Shown here: in pieces, positions 8,835-17,919 of the stretch | How the letters are laid out: every line of letters begins with the position of its first letter | How positions within the stretch are numbered: position 1 is the stretch's first letter | DNA from: JAEUMG01 sp046349315 | GTDB taxonomy: Bacteria > Pseudomonadota > Alphaproteobacteria > Rhizobiales > Aestuariivirgaceae | Direction of reading: 5' to 3' | Assembly (NCBI GenBank): GCA_046349315.1 | Contig: JAXMCQ010000012.1 | Coordinates: forward strand, 98,856-162,855 | Length of the DNA stretch: 64,000 bases | Position numbers and translations under genes: made by a program | The notes under the pieces: generated by a model | The model's database searches: none | Told to the model about the DNA's origin: nothing | Seen by the model: the letters and a program-made list of their open reading frames with translations, nothing else

Positions 8835-10490
8835 TCAGAAAGGCAGGCTTGCCGTTTCGGCCGTTTCGGAATTGCCGGGTGCGCGTTTGTCGATGCGCTT
8901 GAAGGCCCAGTTGATCCGGTCGCTATGGCCGATTTCGCCGGTCAATACGATCTGCTGGCTTTGGCGCGGGGCAGCCTGGCCGAAGAGATAGACACTTTCC
9001 TCAAGCAAGGGCGAGGCGCCGCGGGCCGAGAAGCGCCAGCCATTGCGGTTGGGCAGGAGCAGCAAAACGCTCTCGCCATCCTTGGATAATGTCGCCTTGA
9101 GGGAAGGGTGGAGGTGGAAGCGGATCGCGAAGCGGCCGCCCTGGTTTGCTCCGCCCGTCAAGGGCCGGATGCGATCCTCGCCGCGCAGGTCGGCGCCGGT
9201 CTTGCCGAGATAGATGTCGCGCTCGTGAATGACGTTTGCTGCCGCGGCCGGGCCGTCTTGCCAGCCGCGCAGGATGCTGCCCTCGCCCATTACCGAAAGC
9301 TTGGCCTCGGCGCGGAGGGCGGGCGTGGACTTGCGCCAGCGGCTCCTGCGCTGTCCGGAGATACAATCGGCCAGGCTCAAGGTGCTGTGGGCGGCCGTGT
9401 CGGCGGTGGCGCGCGACCAGGCTTCATTGGCGATCAATGGCTCGCCGCAATTGACGATAATCCGATGCGCGCCGTCGGAGAATTCGAAGGCGAGCGGGCC
9501 GGCACAGCGAACCGGTGTGCCGCAATCGGCGAGAACCAGTGAGGGTCCATGAGCCAGGCGGCAGAAACCGGTATGCGGGGCCTGGGTGAGGGGGCTGCCG
9601 GCCGCCGTGTCGGCATCGATGATGCTTGCAACATCGGCCAGCATTGGCCCGGGGGCGCCCTGGAAAGCCGAGAGCCCGCCATCGCCATGAGTGAAGAAGC
9701 GCAGCATCGGCGTCATGCGCTCGACCGCGGCATTGAGCCTTGGTGGGATGACGCGATGATTGGTCCACAAGGCGCGGCGCAACGGGATCAGATCGAGAAG
9801 CAGGCTGACAATGCGTGCCGGATTGCGCGAGATATGGCCGCCATCGGGGAGTATCTGCTGGTCGAGTTCGGATTCGAGCTTGGCGTAAGCGCCATCGCGA
9901 TAGGCGGAAAGCCCGCCCAGCCCAGTCACCGCATAGGCACAGGCGATCGCCACGTCGAGCTTTTCGTCGCTGGTCTTGCCGCGCCCCTGGAGAGCCCGCC
10001 ATTCCCGGCGCATGTGGCTGAAGAAGACAGCGAGGAATTCGACCGGTGCGTTTTCGGTCAGCATGCGGCCATGGCCGACAAGCGAGATCAACCGGCGCGC
10101 CCGTGTCAGGATCAGATCTTCGGCCGGCACCGGCAGGGTCTTCGCCGCGAGCAATTGCGCGCACAGGGCGCGCGCGAAGACGCGGTGCAACTCACGTCCG
10201 TCGGCTTCGAGATGGGCAAGCCAGGTGAGGCCGTGAAATTCGCGGCGCCAGGCCGGCGGACCGTCGGCGCGGGAGAGTTCCCAGGCATTCTCGAGCCTGA
10301 CATCGGCGCCGGCTAGCTTGAAGTGCCCGCGATAGAAGTCGCGCGCTGTCTCGGGCGAGCCGCGGCGGAGCGGAATAATCGGCAGTTCGAGGCGCTGGAT
10401 ATCCGGCCCGGCAAAGGCCTGAGCCAGCCGTGCCAAAGGCGAGGCTGAGAACCCGGAGGCCGTGCCATCGATCGATCCAACACGCTGCAT
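8835..10490 (-). CDS. Heparinase II/III family protein
   Basis: A 551-residue protein of the heparinase II/III family: an alpha-helical toroid half (to about residue 310) and a beta-sheet C-terminal half, seen from about residue 320 with THTGFCRLA-like and LVLADCGTP-type strands. Alphaproteobacteria very often encode such a protein between rsmB and purH, as here. No secretion signal is evident, and the real substrate of this cytosolic-looking branch is not established, so polysaccharide lyase activity is only inferred from the family. It lies 80 bases downstream of rsmB on the same strand, probably in one operon. Confidence 0.85.
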   Translation of the reverse strand: MQRVGSIDGTASGFSASPLARLAQAFAGPDIQRLELPIIPLRRGSPETARDFYRGHFKLAGADVRLENAWELSRADGPPAWRREFHGLTWLAHLEADGRELHRVFARALCAQLLAAKTLPVPAEDLILTRARRLISLVGHGRMLTENAPVEFLAVFFSHMRREWRALQGRGKTSDEKLDVAIACAYAVTGLGGLSAYRDGAYAKLESELDQQILPDGGHISRNPARIVSLLLDLIPLRRALWTNHRVIPPRLNAAVERMTPMLRFFTHGDGGLSAFQGAPGPMLADVASIIDADTAAGSPLTQAPHTGFCRLAHGPSLVLADCGTPVRCAGPLAFEFSDGAHRIIVNCGEPLIANEAWSRATADTAAHSTLSLADCISGQRRSRWRKSTPALRAEAKLSVMGEGSILRGWQDGPAAAANVIHERDIYLGKTGADLRGEDRIRPLTGGANQGGRFAIRFHLHPSLKATLSKDGESVLLLLPNRNGWRFSARGASPLLEESVYLFGQAAPRQSQQIVLTGEIGHSDRINWAFKRIDKRAPGNSETAETASLPF

Positions 10491-10570
10491 GGTGCCGGCG
10501 TGACCTTTTCGAACTGAGCCGTGACGGAATGGATTGCCGGTATTTAGCGGGCCATAGGGTTAACAAATCT

Positions 10571-11920
10571 CTAAGAGACGGCCCCGTTGCGCAGCCGCGC
10601 GGCAAAGAAGCCGTCGAGGCCCTTTTCAGGCCCGATCGCCATGCCGGGGTGAATGCGCAAGTCTCCATTTTCATGGATGAATTGACTTTGGCCGCCGATC
10701 TCGGCGGGATTGACCGGCACTCTGCCATATTCTTCGTGGCGTTTCAGGAAGCGGTCGATCTGGCGCTCGCCCTCTTCGGGTTCGAGCGAGCAGGTGCAGT
10801 AGACGAGAAGTCCCCTGGGCTTGAGCCAAGTCGAAGCGTGATCGAGCATTGCCGCCTGGAGCTTGGCAAGTTCGGCAATCTGCTCTCCAGATTTCACGTA
10901 GGGCAGATCAGGATGGCGGCGGATCGTCCCCGTCGCCGAACAGGGCGCATCGAGCAAGATCGCGTCGAACTTCTGGTCGGGCTCCCATGTCATCATGTCG
11001 GCTGCTATGCCGCGGCAGGAAAGCGTGAGCCGCGCCATGTTCTCTTCGAGACGCTTGAGGCGTTCAGCATTGCTGTCGACGGCGGTGACGATCGCACCGC
11101 GTGCGGCAAGCTGCACGGTCTTGCCGCCGGGTGCAGCGCAGAGATCGACAACGCGCTTGTCCTTCACATCGCCCAGTAATCGCGCAGGCAGAGCGGCGGC
11201 GGCATCCTGCACCCACCACGCACCATCGGAAAATCCCGGCAGTTCGGTTATCGCGGTCGCATTGTTCCGTAAACGGATCGTATCCGTTGGAAGTAACGTG
11301 CCGCCGAGTCGCGACGCCCAGCCCGCCGCATCCGACTTCACGCTGATATCGAGCGGCGCTTCTTCGAGATGGGCCTTTGCGATAAGGTAGGCGGTTGCCT
11401 CGCCATAAGTTTTGATCCAGCGCTTCCACAGCCAATCGGGCGTGTTGAGCTTGAGCGCAGTTTCGTCCGCGGGCGGCGCCGATGCGACGCGGCGCAGCAC
11501 CGCGTTGATCAGGCCGGCAAAATGCTTGGCCTTCAGATCGGCATGGGCAAGCGCTACCGATTGATTGATTGCCGCATGGGCCGGCACATCGAGGAAGCGC
11601 AATTGCACCGTCCCAAGCAGGAGGATGAGCGCTGCTGCGCCGGATGATTTGGGTAGCGGCTTTTGCAGGAAGGGCGCAAGCATTGCCTCGGCCTCGCCCT
11701 TGCGCCGCAGGGCCGTTGCCACAAGTGCATGCGCAAAGGCGCGGTCGCGGCCCTCGAGCTTCGCGAATGCGGTCTTCGGATCGTCGAGCAGATCGTCAAG
11801 CGGGCGACGGCCGCGCAATACTCCCTCGAGGAGTTCAAGCGCGGCCGATCTTGCTGCGTCCTGCTGGTGAGGCCGTTTCAGCCCCATGGGCCGGAACGTT
11901 CGCTCGGCCGATTGGTCCAC
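10571..11920 (-). CDS. rsmB: 16S rRNA (cytosine-967-C5)-methyltransferase
   Basis: A 449-residue RsmB-like protein: an N-terminal NusB-like RNA-binding domain (about residues 20-150) and a C-terminal SAM-dependent methyltransferase. Visible motifs are the SAM-binding VVDLCAAPGGKTVQLAA, the cysteine motif LLDAPCSATGTIRRHPDL and the catalytic cysteine in LVYCTCSLEPEEGE. It modifies C967 of 16S rRNA. The GTG start at 11920 overlaps the end of htpX by 43 bases; an ATG at 11887 (MGLKRPHQQD) gives a shorter overlap and fits the conserved start better. Translational coupling with htpX is likely. Confidence 0.94.
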   Translation of the reverse strand: MDQSAERTFRPMGLKRPHQQDAARSAALELLEGVLRGRRPLDDLLDDPKTAFAKLEGRDRAFAHALVATALRRKGEAEAMLAPFLQKPLPKSSGAAALILLLGTVQLRFLDVPAHAAINQSVALAHADLKAKHFAGLINAVLRRVASAPPADETALKLNTPDWLWKRWIKTYGEATAYLIAKAHLEEAPLDISVKSDAAGWASRLGGTLLPTDTIRLRNNATAITELPGFSDGAWWVQDAAAALPARLLGDVKDKRVVDLCAAPGGKTVQLAARGAIVTAVDSNAERLKRLEENMARLTLSCRGIAADMMTWEPDQKFDAILLDAPCSATGTIRRHPDLPYVKSGEQIAELAKLQAAMLDHASTWLKPRGLLVYCTCSLEPEEGERQIDRFLKRHEEYGRVPVNPAEIGGQSQFIHENGDLRIHPGMAIGPEKGLDGFFAARLRNGAVS

Positions 11921-12792
11921 GGTCCTTCCGGTGCCATGGCGCCCATGCCGGCAAGCTCCTGGTCCATCTGCATCAAGGCATCGATGCGGTTCTCGGTGGC
12001 GGGGTGCGTCGAAAAGAGATTGTCCATGCGCGCGCCCGACAAAGGATTGATGATGAACATATGGGCGGTCGCCGGGTTCGCCTCGGCGGTCTGGTTCTCA
12101 ACGCGGTGGGCAAGCCCTGAGATCTTGTTCAAAGCGGAAGCGAGCGCGCGCGGCTGGCCGGAAATCTCAGCGCCCAGGCGGTCGGCGGAATATTCGCGGG
12201 TGCGGCTGATCGCCATCTGCACGATCATCGCGGCAAGCGGGGCCAAGATCATGAGCAGGATCGTACCGATCGCGCCCAGGCCGTTATTACGATCGCGGCC
12301 GCCGAAGAACATTGCAAAATTGGCGAGCATCGAAATCGCGCCGGCAATGGTCGCGGTGATCGTCATGGTCAGCGTGTCGCGATTCTTCACATGTGCGAGC
12401 TCGTGCGCCATGACGCCTTCGATTTCGTCGCGCGAAAGATTCTGCAATAGACCAGTGGTCGCAGCGACGGCGGCGTTCTCAGGATTGCGGCCGGTGGCGA
12501 AGGCGTTGGGCTGCGGATTGTCCATGATATAGAGCTTGGGCATCGGCAGGCCGGCACGCTTCGAAAGCTCGGCGATCATGTCATAGAATTCCGGCGCCTG
12601 GGCGCGGTCGACCTGGCGCGCGCCATGCATGCGCAAGACCATCTTGTCGGAATTCCAGTAGCTGAAGAAGTTCATGCCGACGGAGACGACGAGGGCGATC
12701 AGCATGCCCGTCTGGCCGCCGAGCAGATAGCCGATGGCGAGGAACAGCGCGGTCATGCCGGCAAGCAGCAACCCGGTGCGCATGATGTTCAT
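11878..12792 (-). CDS. htpX: Membrane zinc metalloprotease HtpX
   Basis: A 304-residue M48 family protease. Two N-terminal transmembrane helices (residues 5-22 and 28-48) precede the zinc motif HELAHVKNRD, with two further hydrophobic segments after it, as in HtpX. The family degrades misfolded inner-membrane proteins. A good ribosome site (AAGGAGG) lies about 10 bases before the ATG at 12792. It is the first gene of the htpX-rsmB-heparinase-purH series and is divergent from the sdhAF4 gene. Confidence 0.95.
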   Translation of the reverse strand: MNIMRTGLLLAGMTALFLAIGYLLGGQTGMLIALVVSVGMNFFSYWNSDKMVLRMHGARQVDRAQAPEFYDMIAELSKRAGLPMPKLYIMDNPQPNAFATGRNPENAAVAATTGLLQNLSRDEIEGVMAHELAHVKNRDTLTMTITATIAGAISMLANFAMFFGGRDRNNGLGAIGTILLMILAPLAAMIVQMAISRTREYSADRLGAEISGQPRALASALNKISGLAHRVENQTAEANPATAHMFIINPLSGARMDNLFSTHPATENRIDALMQMDQELAGMGAMAPEGPWTNRPSERSGPWG

Positions 12793-12833
12793 CTTGGGCG
12801 GCCTCCTTGAACCGCATCAAACCATGAGCCTAT

Positions 12834-13046
12834 ATGGTATCGGACCCCGCAACATCAACTCCGGTGCCGATGCCCGAACGCGATCCATCCAAGCTTCCTG
12901 CCGCAGCGCAACGCGCCCTTGCCGAAGCGCAAGCGCGGCGCGAACAGACGAAGCCTCCGGCGCCGAAGGAAGTTAACGGTCCGGCCGGACCGGAGCCGAC
13001 GCGCTATGGGGATTGGGAGCGCAAGGGGATCGCCAGCGATTTTTGA
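12834..13046 (+). CDS. Succinate dehydrogenase assembly factor 4 family protein (DUF1674)
   Basis: A 70-residue protein ending in the diagnostic PTRYGDWERKGIASDF motif of the DUF1674/SDHAF4 family. Members help load flavinylated succinate dehydrogenase subunit A. The N-terminal half is proline, alanine and charge rich and likely disordered, as usual. It stands alone between htpX (divergent) and gluQRS (convergent); a small hairpin at 13054-13071 follows. The family call is firm; the function comes from eukaryotic and alphaproteobacterial homologues. Confidence 0.85.
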   Translation: MVSDPATSTPVPMPERDPSKLPAAAQRALAEAQARREQTKPPAPKEVNGPAGPEPTRYGDWERKGIASDF

Positions 13047-13053
13047 TTTGTCC

Positions 13054-13071
13054 TCTCCCGCAGGCGGGAGA
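13054..13071. repeat. Short hairpin between convergent genes
   Basis: TCTCCCGC-AG-GCGGGAGA is an eight-base-pair stem with a two-base loop, sitting 8 bases after the sdhAF4 stop and just before the gluQRS stop. There is no T-run on either side, so it is a weak terminator candidate; the same core recurs in other intergenic repeats. Confidence 0.4.
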
Positions 13072-13074
13072 AGA

Positions 13075-13890
13075 CTAGAACGCCAACTCCCTTCGGATCT
13101 CCGCAGGTGTGACGCCTGCATCGCGCAAGCTAGCGAGAGAGCGGTCGCCGGCACTCTTCGACAATTTGCGCCCCGCTTCATCGCCGATAAGCCGGTGATG
13201 CCGGTAAAGCGGCACCGGCAATCCGAGGAGTTCCTGCAAGAGACGATGGATCGCGGTCGCGGCGAAGAGATCGCGGCCGCGTACCACATGCGTAATGTCC
13301 TGCAACGCATCATCGACGACGACGGCAATGTGATAGCTCGTAGCGATATCGCGGCGCGCGAGGATGACATCGCCCCAGGCCGAAGGATCGGCAATGATTT
13401 CGCCTTCGCCAAGCTCGGTGAAAGCCAGTGGCGCATGCACCAGCGCGCAAGCCTTCGCCATGTCGAGGCGCAACGCATGCGGCTCATCGCGCGAACGTAA
13501 CGTTTCGCGGCAGGTGCCGGGATAAAGCGGCTGTCCTTCCGGATCACACAGATGCGGACCAGCCGCTTCGGCAATGTCGCGGCGCGAGCAGGTACAAGGA
13601 TAGAGCAGTCCAAGCGCATCGAGCCTCGCCAGCGCGTCGCGATAGTCACCCATATGCCGGCTCTGGAACCGCACCGGCTCCTCCCACAGCAAGCCCAGCC
13701 AGGCGAGGTCTTCGAGACAGGCTCGCGCCAATGCTTCCGTGCAGCGGATCGTGTCGATATCCTCGATCCGCACCAGAAACCGGCCGCCCGCGGCCTTCGC
13801 CTCGCGCTCGTTCAGCAGCGCCGAATAAGCATGGCCCAAATGCAGTCGCCCATTGGGGCTCGGGGCAAAGCGGAAGGCCGGTGTCAGCAT
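13075..13890 (-). CDS. gluQ: Glutamyl-Q tRNA(Asp) synthetase
   Basis: A 271-residue truncated class I synthetase. The HIGH signature appears as HLGH at residues 17-20 and the KMSKS equivalent as KLSKS at residues 242-246. A CTCS ... CDPEG ... PGTC series gives the zinc-binding cysteines of GluQRS. There is no anticodon-binding domain, which separates it from full GltX. It attaches glutamate to queuosine at position 34 of tRNA-Asp. The start codon lies close to that of the divergent AlkA-like gene. Confidence 0.94.
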   Translation of the reverse strand: MLTPAFRFAPSPNGRLHLGHAYSALLNEREAKAAGGRFLVRIEDIDTIRCTEALARACLEDLAWLGLLWEEPVRFQSRHMGDYRDALARLDALGLLYPCTCSRRDIAEAAGPHLCDPEGQPLYPGTCRETLRSRDEPHALRLDMAKACALVHAPLAFTELGEGEIIADPSAWGDVILARRDIATSYHIAVVVDDALQDITHVVRGRDLFAATAIHRLLQELLGLPVPLYRHHRLIGDEAGRKLSKSAGDRSLASLRDAGVTPAEIRRELAF

Positions 13891-13927
13891 GGGTCAGGGT
13901 CTTGCGATAGGCGCGGTGTTTCGTCAA

Positions 13928-14581
13928 ATGCCAGTCATGTACCGCACCGTCGACACTGCCGATGACATGGCCGAAGGCATTGCGCATCTCGCCGGCCGCC
14001 ATCCGCGCTTCGGCGAGATCGCCGCGCGCCTCGGGCCGCCGGCCTTGCGGCGCGCAGCCCCGGGGCTCGAAGGTCTGTTGCGCATCATCACCGACCAGAT
14101 GATCTCGCTCCAGGCGGGGGCGGCGATCTGGCGGCGGATCGAGGCGGAGGTCGCCCCCTTCGAGCCCAAGACCGTCATGCGAAAACGCGAGGCGACCTGG
14201 CTCCGGCTCGGCCTGTCGCGGGCCAAGGCCCGTAGCTTCAAGGCGCTCGCCCAGGCGGTCGAAACCGGCGCCGTGCCGCTCGAGCGCTTCCCGGCCATGA
14301 GCGATGCCGAAATCTTCACTAGCCTTACCGCCGTGCCCGGCATCGGACGCTGGACGGTCGAGATCTATCTCCTCGCCAATCTGGGGCGCGGCGATGTCTG
14401 GCCGGCGGGCGACCTCGCCCTGCAGATCGCCGCCCATGACGCTTTCGGGCTCGAGGCCCGGCCCAACGAAGCCCGGATGCGGGCCCTGTCGGAGCCCTGG
14501 CAGCCCTGGCGGGCGGTGGCGGCGCGGCTCCTTTGGGCGCATTACCGCTCCTTGCGCAACATGCCGCAGGTCGTCGATTGA
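13928..14581 (+). CDS. AlkA-like DNA-3-methyladenine glycosylase II
   Basis: A 217-residue helix-hairpin-helix glycosylase. The hairpin and its following strand are LTAVPGIGRWTVEIYLL, and the catalytic aspartate is D162 in WPAGDLALQ. It lacks the N-terminal TBP-like domain of E. coli AlkA, as do many alphaproteobacterial forms. It would excise alkylated purines in base excision repair. I chose the ATG at 13928 because the longer reading frame from 13853 would overlap the divergent gluQ start; the ATG at 13937 is also possible. Confidence 0.88.
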   Translation: MPVMYRTVDTADDMAEGIAHLAGRHPRFGEIAARLGPPALRRAAPGLEGLLRIITDQMISLQAGAAIWRRIEAEVAPFEPKTVMRKREATWLRLGLSRAKARSFKALAQAVETGAVPLERFPAMSDAEIFTSLTAVPGIGRWTVEIYLLANLGRGDVWPAGDLALQIAAHDAFGLEARPNEARMRALSEPWQPWRAVAARLLWAHYRSLRNMPQVVD

Positions 14582-14688
14582 GGGACTTCACATTGGTGTC
14601 ATACCAGATGTAGTATTGTGACAACCGAGCCCGAAGGAGACGTCTCAAAACTCAGCACGCCACCATATCGCCGGAAGCCTGTCCCGCC

Positions 14689-15210
14689 TTGGTCCTCAAT
14701 GCGGATTTTCGGCCTCTGAGCTATTATCCGCTCTCCCTGTGGAGCTGGCAGGACACGATCAAGGCGGTCTTCCTCGACCGCGTGAACATCGTGTCCGAAT
14801 ATGATCGCGTGGTGCGAAGCCCGAGTTTCGAGTTCCGCCTGCCGAGCGTCGTGTCGCTCAAGACCTTCGTCAAGCCGGCGCGCATTCCTGCTTTCACCCG
14901 GTTCAACGTCTTCCTGCGCGATCGCTTCACCTGCCAGTATTGCGGCGCCCATGACGATCTCACCTTCGATCACGTGCTGCCGCGCTCCAAGGGCGGGCAC
15001 ACGACCTGGGACAATGTCGTCACCGCCTGCTCGCCCTGCAATCTCATGAAGGGCGGCTACCTGCCGCACCAGATCCACATGTTCCCGGCGCACAAGCCGG
15101 CGCGCCCGACGGTCAGTCAGCTCCATGCCAATGGCCGGCACTTCCCGCCCAACTACCTGCATGAAAGCTGGCAGGACTATCTCTACTGGGATACCGAACT
15201 CGAGCCGTAG
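14689..15210 (+). CDS. HNH endonuclease family protein
   Basis: A 173-residue protein with an HNH fold: the zinc-knuckle CQYCG, the catalytic FDHVLPRSKGG, then VVTACSPCNLMKGG. It ends in the conserved FPPNYLHESWQDYLYWDTELEP. This family is chromosomal and near-universal in Rhizobiales and is not a restriction enzyme in known context. The start is a problem: the conserved PALVLNADF begins at a TTG (14689), and no ATG or GTG lies in frame between it and the stop at 14611. A GTG at 14618 is in another frame. TTG is the only usable canonical start; a small sequencing indel is the alternative. Confidence 0.85.
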   Translation: MVLNADFRPLSYYPLSLWSWQDTIKAVFLDRVNIVSEYDRVVRSPSFEFRLPSVVSLKTFVKPARIPAFTRFNVFLRDRFTCQYCGAHDDLTFDHVLPRSKGGHTTWDNVVTACSPCNLMKGGYLPHQIHMFPAHKPARPTVSQLHANGRHFPPNYLHESWQDYLYWDTELEP

Positions 15211-15225
15211 CGTCTCGCTCTCTCC

Positions 15226-15309
15226 GTCACCCCAGCGAAAGCTGGGGTCCCCTGAATCATTTCCGCCAGCGGCACCGCGTCAGGGGATGCCAGCTTTCGC
15301 TGGCATGAC
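15226..15309. repeat. Dispersed inverted repeat (CCAGCGAAAGCTGG type)
   Basis: Two 30-base arms (15226-15255 and 15280-15309) are complementary except for four positions, with a 24-base interior. The core GTCACCCCAGCGAAAGCTGGGGT pairs with its partner across the loop. It fills the gap between the convergent HNH and DUF1801 genes and could form a long hairpin in either transcript. The same repeat family recurs in perfect form at 43806-43888. Confidence 0.75.
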
Positions 15310-15326
15310 GATGAAGTATGTCGGAA

Positions 15327-15725
15327 CTACTTCCCCTTCTTCTTCTTCTTATTCGCCGCAACGCCTGCGCGCACCAGCGCCTTGAACGCCGTCTCGTCGA
15401 TCTTGTCGCCTTCGCTTATATCGATCGCGCGCCTGACATTGCCTTCGAGGCTCGCATTGAAGAGCCGCTTCGGATCGTCGAGCGCTGCGCCCTTGGCGAA
15501 GGTCAACTTCACCACCGCCTTGTAGGTCTCGCCCGTGCAGATGATGCCATCATGCTCGAACACCGGGACGCCGCGCCACTTCCACGTCTCGACCACATCG
15601 GGGTCGGCCTCGTGGATGAGCTTCCTCATCCGCGCCAATGTCGCGCCACGCCAGTCGCCAAGCTCCTCGATCCGCCTGTCGATCAGCGCTGAGGCCTCAT
15701 CCGTCTCGTTCTTCGGCATCATCAA
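15327..15725 (-). CDS. DUF1801 domain protein with lysine-rich tail
   Basis: A 132-residue DUF1801 (YdhG-like) protein, recognised from the pattern LIDRRIEELGDWRGATL, then VETWKWRGVPVFEHDGIICTG and VKLTFAKGAALDDPKRLFNA. The C-terminus is a run of six lysines within ANKKKKKGK. The family has been linked to iron handling (frataxin-like in Bacillus), but the role here is unknown. A second DUF1801 gene lies 3 kb away. Confidence 0.8.
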   Translation of the reverse strand: MMMPKNETDEASALIDRRIEELGDWRGATLARMRKLIHEADPDVVETWKWRGVPVFEHDGIICTGETYKAVVKLTFAKGAALDDPKRLFNASLEGNVRRAIDISEGDKIDETAFKALVRAGVAANKKKKKGK

Positions 15726-15738
15726 TTCCTTCAGACAC

Positions 15739-15758
15739 TCCCTCCCCTAGGGGAGGGA
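15739..15758. repeat. 20-bp perfect palindrome
   Basis: TCCCTCCCCTAGGGGAGGGA is perfectly self-complementary. It sits between the DUF1801 gene start and the end of the alpha/beta hydrolase gene, both on the minus strand. It resembles the CCTCCCC-type dispersed repeats found elsewhere in the window. Confidence 0.55.
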
Positions 15759-15777
15759 CAAAGTGTGGGGGTCCGGG

Positions 15778-16674
15778 TTACTTCGCCCCGCGCAAGTCCT
15801 CCGCCGCGATTGCCAAAATCTTGTCCGCCGAACCGATCGCCACGAAGTGGCCTGCCTTCTCGACTGGGTGCCATACGGCCCCCGGCATCTTGTCGGCGAT
15901 TTCCTTGTTGATCGGCGCCGGCACCAGAGTATCGGCAAGCCCCTGCCACATGTGCACGGGCCGCGTGATCTTACGAACGTCGAAGGCCCAATGGCGGTAG
16001 AGGAGTTCTGAGTCCGCGACCAAACCCTTGCTTCCCTGCGCGAAGCATTCGGCGCTCGCATCGCAGAAGGCCTGTTCGAAGCCGGGCCTCGCAAAGACCT
16101 TGCGGTCCGCGTCATTGCCCACCTTCACGAGTTCCTTGAAATAGCTCTTGCGCATGTGCTCGGCGGAAAAACCGATCGCCCCATACATGAGGCGGAAGCC
16201 CGGCTCGAAATGCAGCGCCAGGAATCCGCCCAGCGCATCGGCCTTGTCGAGATACTTCGCCGCCGAATTGTCGCCGAAGGCGCCATAGCTGCCGCCGGCG
16301 ATGCTCGTCACATGGGCGAGGCGCTGAGGATCGATATAGGCGGAAGCGGCGAGCGCCCAGGGCCCGCCTTCCGACCAGCCGGTCACGCCGAACCGGCGAT
16401 AGCCCAATGTGTCGGCGATGTGCGTCAGGTCGCAGGCCCAGCCTTTGTAAGAGCGATGATCCTGCGGGCTCGACTGGCCGATGCCCGGCCGGTCGACGCC
16501 CACAAAGCGAAGCCCATGCTTCACCGCCGCATCGGCGAAGAGCTTCGCCTCAAGCCGGCTCGACGGCCCGCCATGATTGTGGAGCACGAGCGGCCCCTCC
16601 GGATCGCCCACTTCACAGAGCGCGAGGGTGCGGGAGTCGGGCGTTCTCAATATGAACGGGCCACGAGCGTTCAC
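15778..16674 (-). CDS. Alpha/beta hydrolase
   Basis: A 298-residue alpha/beta-hydrolase fold protein. The oxyanion-strand motif HNHGGPSSR, the VGVDRPGIGQSS turn, the nucleophile elbow GWSEGG, the acid in WQGLADTLVP and the histidine in EKAGHF give a complete triad. The substrate cannot be read. The open frame extends to 16809, but that would overlap the divergent gene; I therefore use the GTG at 16674 just before the first conserved residues (ARGPFILRTPDSR). No strong ribosome site supports any start. Confidence 0.75.
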   Translation of the reverse strand: MNARGPFILRTPDSRTLALCEVGDPEGPLVLHNHGGPSSRLEAKLFADAAVKHGLRFVGVDRPGIGQSSPQDHRSYKGWACDLTHIADTLGYRRFGVTGWSEGGPWALAASAYIDPQRLAHVTSIAGGSYGAFGDNSAAKYLDKADALGGFLALHFEPGFRLMYGAIGFSAEHMRKSYFKELVKVGNDADRKVFARPGFEQAFCDASAECFAQGSKGLVADSELLYRHWAFDVRKITRPVHMWQGLADTLVPAPINKEIADKMPGAVWHPVEKAGHFVAIGSADKILAIAAEDLRGAK

Positions 16675-16757
16675 AAGAGCACTCGACAGTATTCCCGGAT
16701 ACCCATGTTCGAGTTTCTTCTCATCTACAGTGCGCGAATCCGATATGATAAAGGTCC

Positions 16758-17828
16758 ATGGCAGGACTCGATGATACGCTCTCCTTTGAGGCGGTTTATT
16801 ATGCGGCACCTATTCCGCGCAGCCCCGCGACGTTGACGATATTGGGGGCTGTCTTCGACAAAGTATATTTTCCTGGCGTGTATCTCCCAGTCGACGGATT
16901 TGATAAGGCGGTATTGAAGCAAGAAATTAGGCGGCTTGAGTCGTTACCCGGCGCGCGCAGTGAATACGATTTTGCCATGCTGATAGGCATACTAAAAATG
17001 GCCCTGCACGCGCGGACGCTTGAAGGATTTTGTGTATTCACTGGTGCTCATGATGAGCCATTCCCCAACCAAGATTCGATCACTGGAAAGATGGTATCGG
17101 ACATCGCGGCTGCGATACATGGGCCGCCACCTCAGGGCTTTATCCCGACGTTTTCGACAAATAATCTTAAAGCGATTCCCGGTAGCGACGAATATGTGGC
17201 CTTTCCAGGCACCTATCACTATTTGGCCGGGGCGATTCTAGAATCCTCCGAACGGAGGGTGCCGCTGCTCAACGATGAACCCCAACTGCCCATTCCGGGA
17301 ATTGAGAAAGTGCCCCCAAAGGACCAAGCGAAAGTCCTATCGGCTATTTTGGCTATTGAATGTACGAAGCTTGTCTTGCCACCGACGCCTATCCTTCGGC
17401 CTCACGATATTATGGAGTTTCGTGAGTCCAATAAGGCTTTATTGAGGGCGTTTAGAAAATCGATGCTGCGCTATTCAGCAGATTTGAACGAGAAAATTGG
17501 CAGGCTCTCCATTGATGAGTATCAGCAGACAACCAGATTCTTCCTGGAAACAGAGATCGTTCCTGCCATGGATGATCTACGGGCCGCTCTCAATGACCCT
17601 GCAAGGCCATGGCACAAACGCGCCATCGATGGCGTGAAGGTAATTCCATCCATAGCTGGCGCTTACTTCACCGGCGGTACAAGCGCCGCTCTGGTCAAAG
17701 CCTTGACCGCATATGCCTCGCAATTTCTTGTAGAATTGGCCGCGCATGGCGATAAGCGTGACGCCCTTAAACGAAGCGGCTTGTATTATCTTCTGCAACT
17801 TCGCAAGTTCTACGACGAAAAGTCTTGA
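16758..17828 (+). CDS. Unrecognised 356-residue protein, AT-richer than its neighbours
   Basis: The protein has no motif I can name. The N-terminal third contains the hydrophobic strand LTILGAVFDKVYFPGVYLP, and the C-terminal third is strongly helical (residues 225-356). This layout resembles DUF6236-like hypothetical proteins, a weak guess. An AAAGG ribosome site precedes the ATG at 16758. The gene has more AT-ending codons (ATA, TTG, AAT, AGA) than the flanking genes and stands alone between unrelated small genes, which suggests horizontal acquisition. Function unknown. Confidence 0.6.
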   Translation: MAGLDDTLSFEAVYYAAPIPRSPATLTILGAVFDKVYFPGVYLPVDGFDKAVLKQEIRRLESLPGARSEYDFAMLIGILKMALHARTLEGFCVFTGAHDEPFPNQDSITGKMVSDIAAAIHGPPPQGFIPTFSTNNLKAIPGSDEYVAFPGTYHYLAGAILESSERRVPLLNDEPQLPIPGIEKVPPKDQAKVLSAILAIECTKLVLPPTPILRPHDIMEFRESNKALLRAFRKSMLRYSADLNEKIGRLSIDEYQQTTRFFLETEIVPAMDDLRAALNDPARPWHKRAIDGVKVIPSIAGAYFTGGTSAALVKALTAYASQFLVELAAHGDKRDALKRSGLYYLLQLRKFYDEKS

Positions 17829-17919
17829 TCCAGGCGTATCATGATAACTGGCAGGTATCAGCTCATGGCCATCAAGGCACTACTCGATCGGCCGGGCGGC
17901 GGTTGAATCTGTCATCTGG

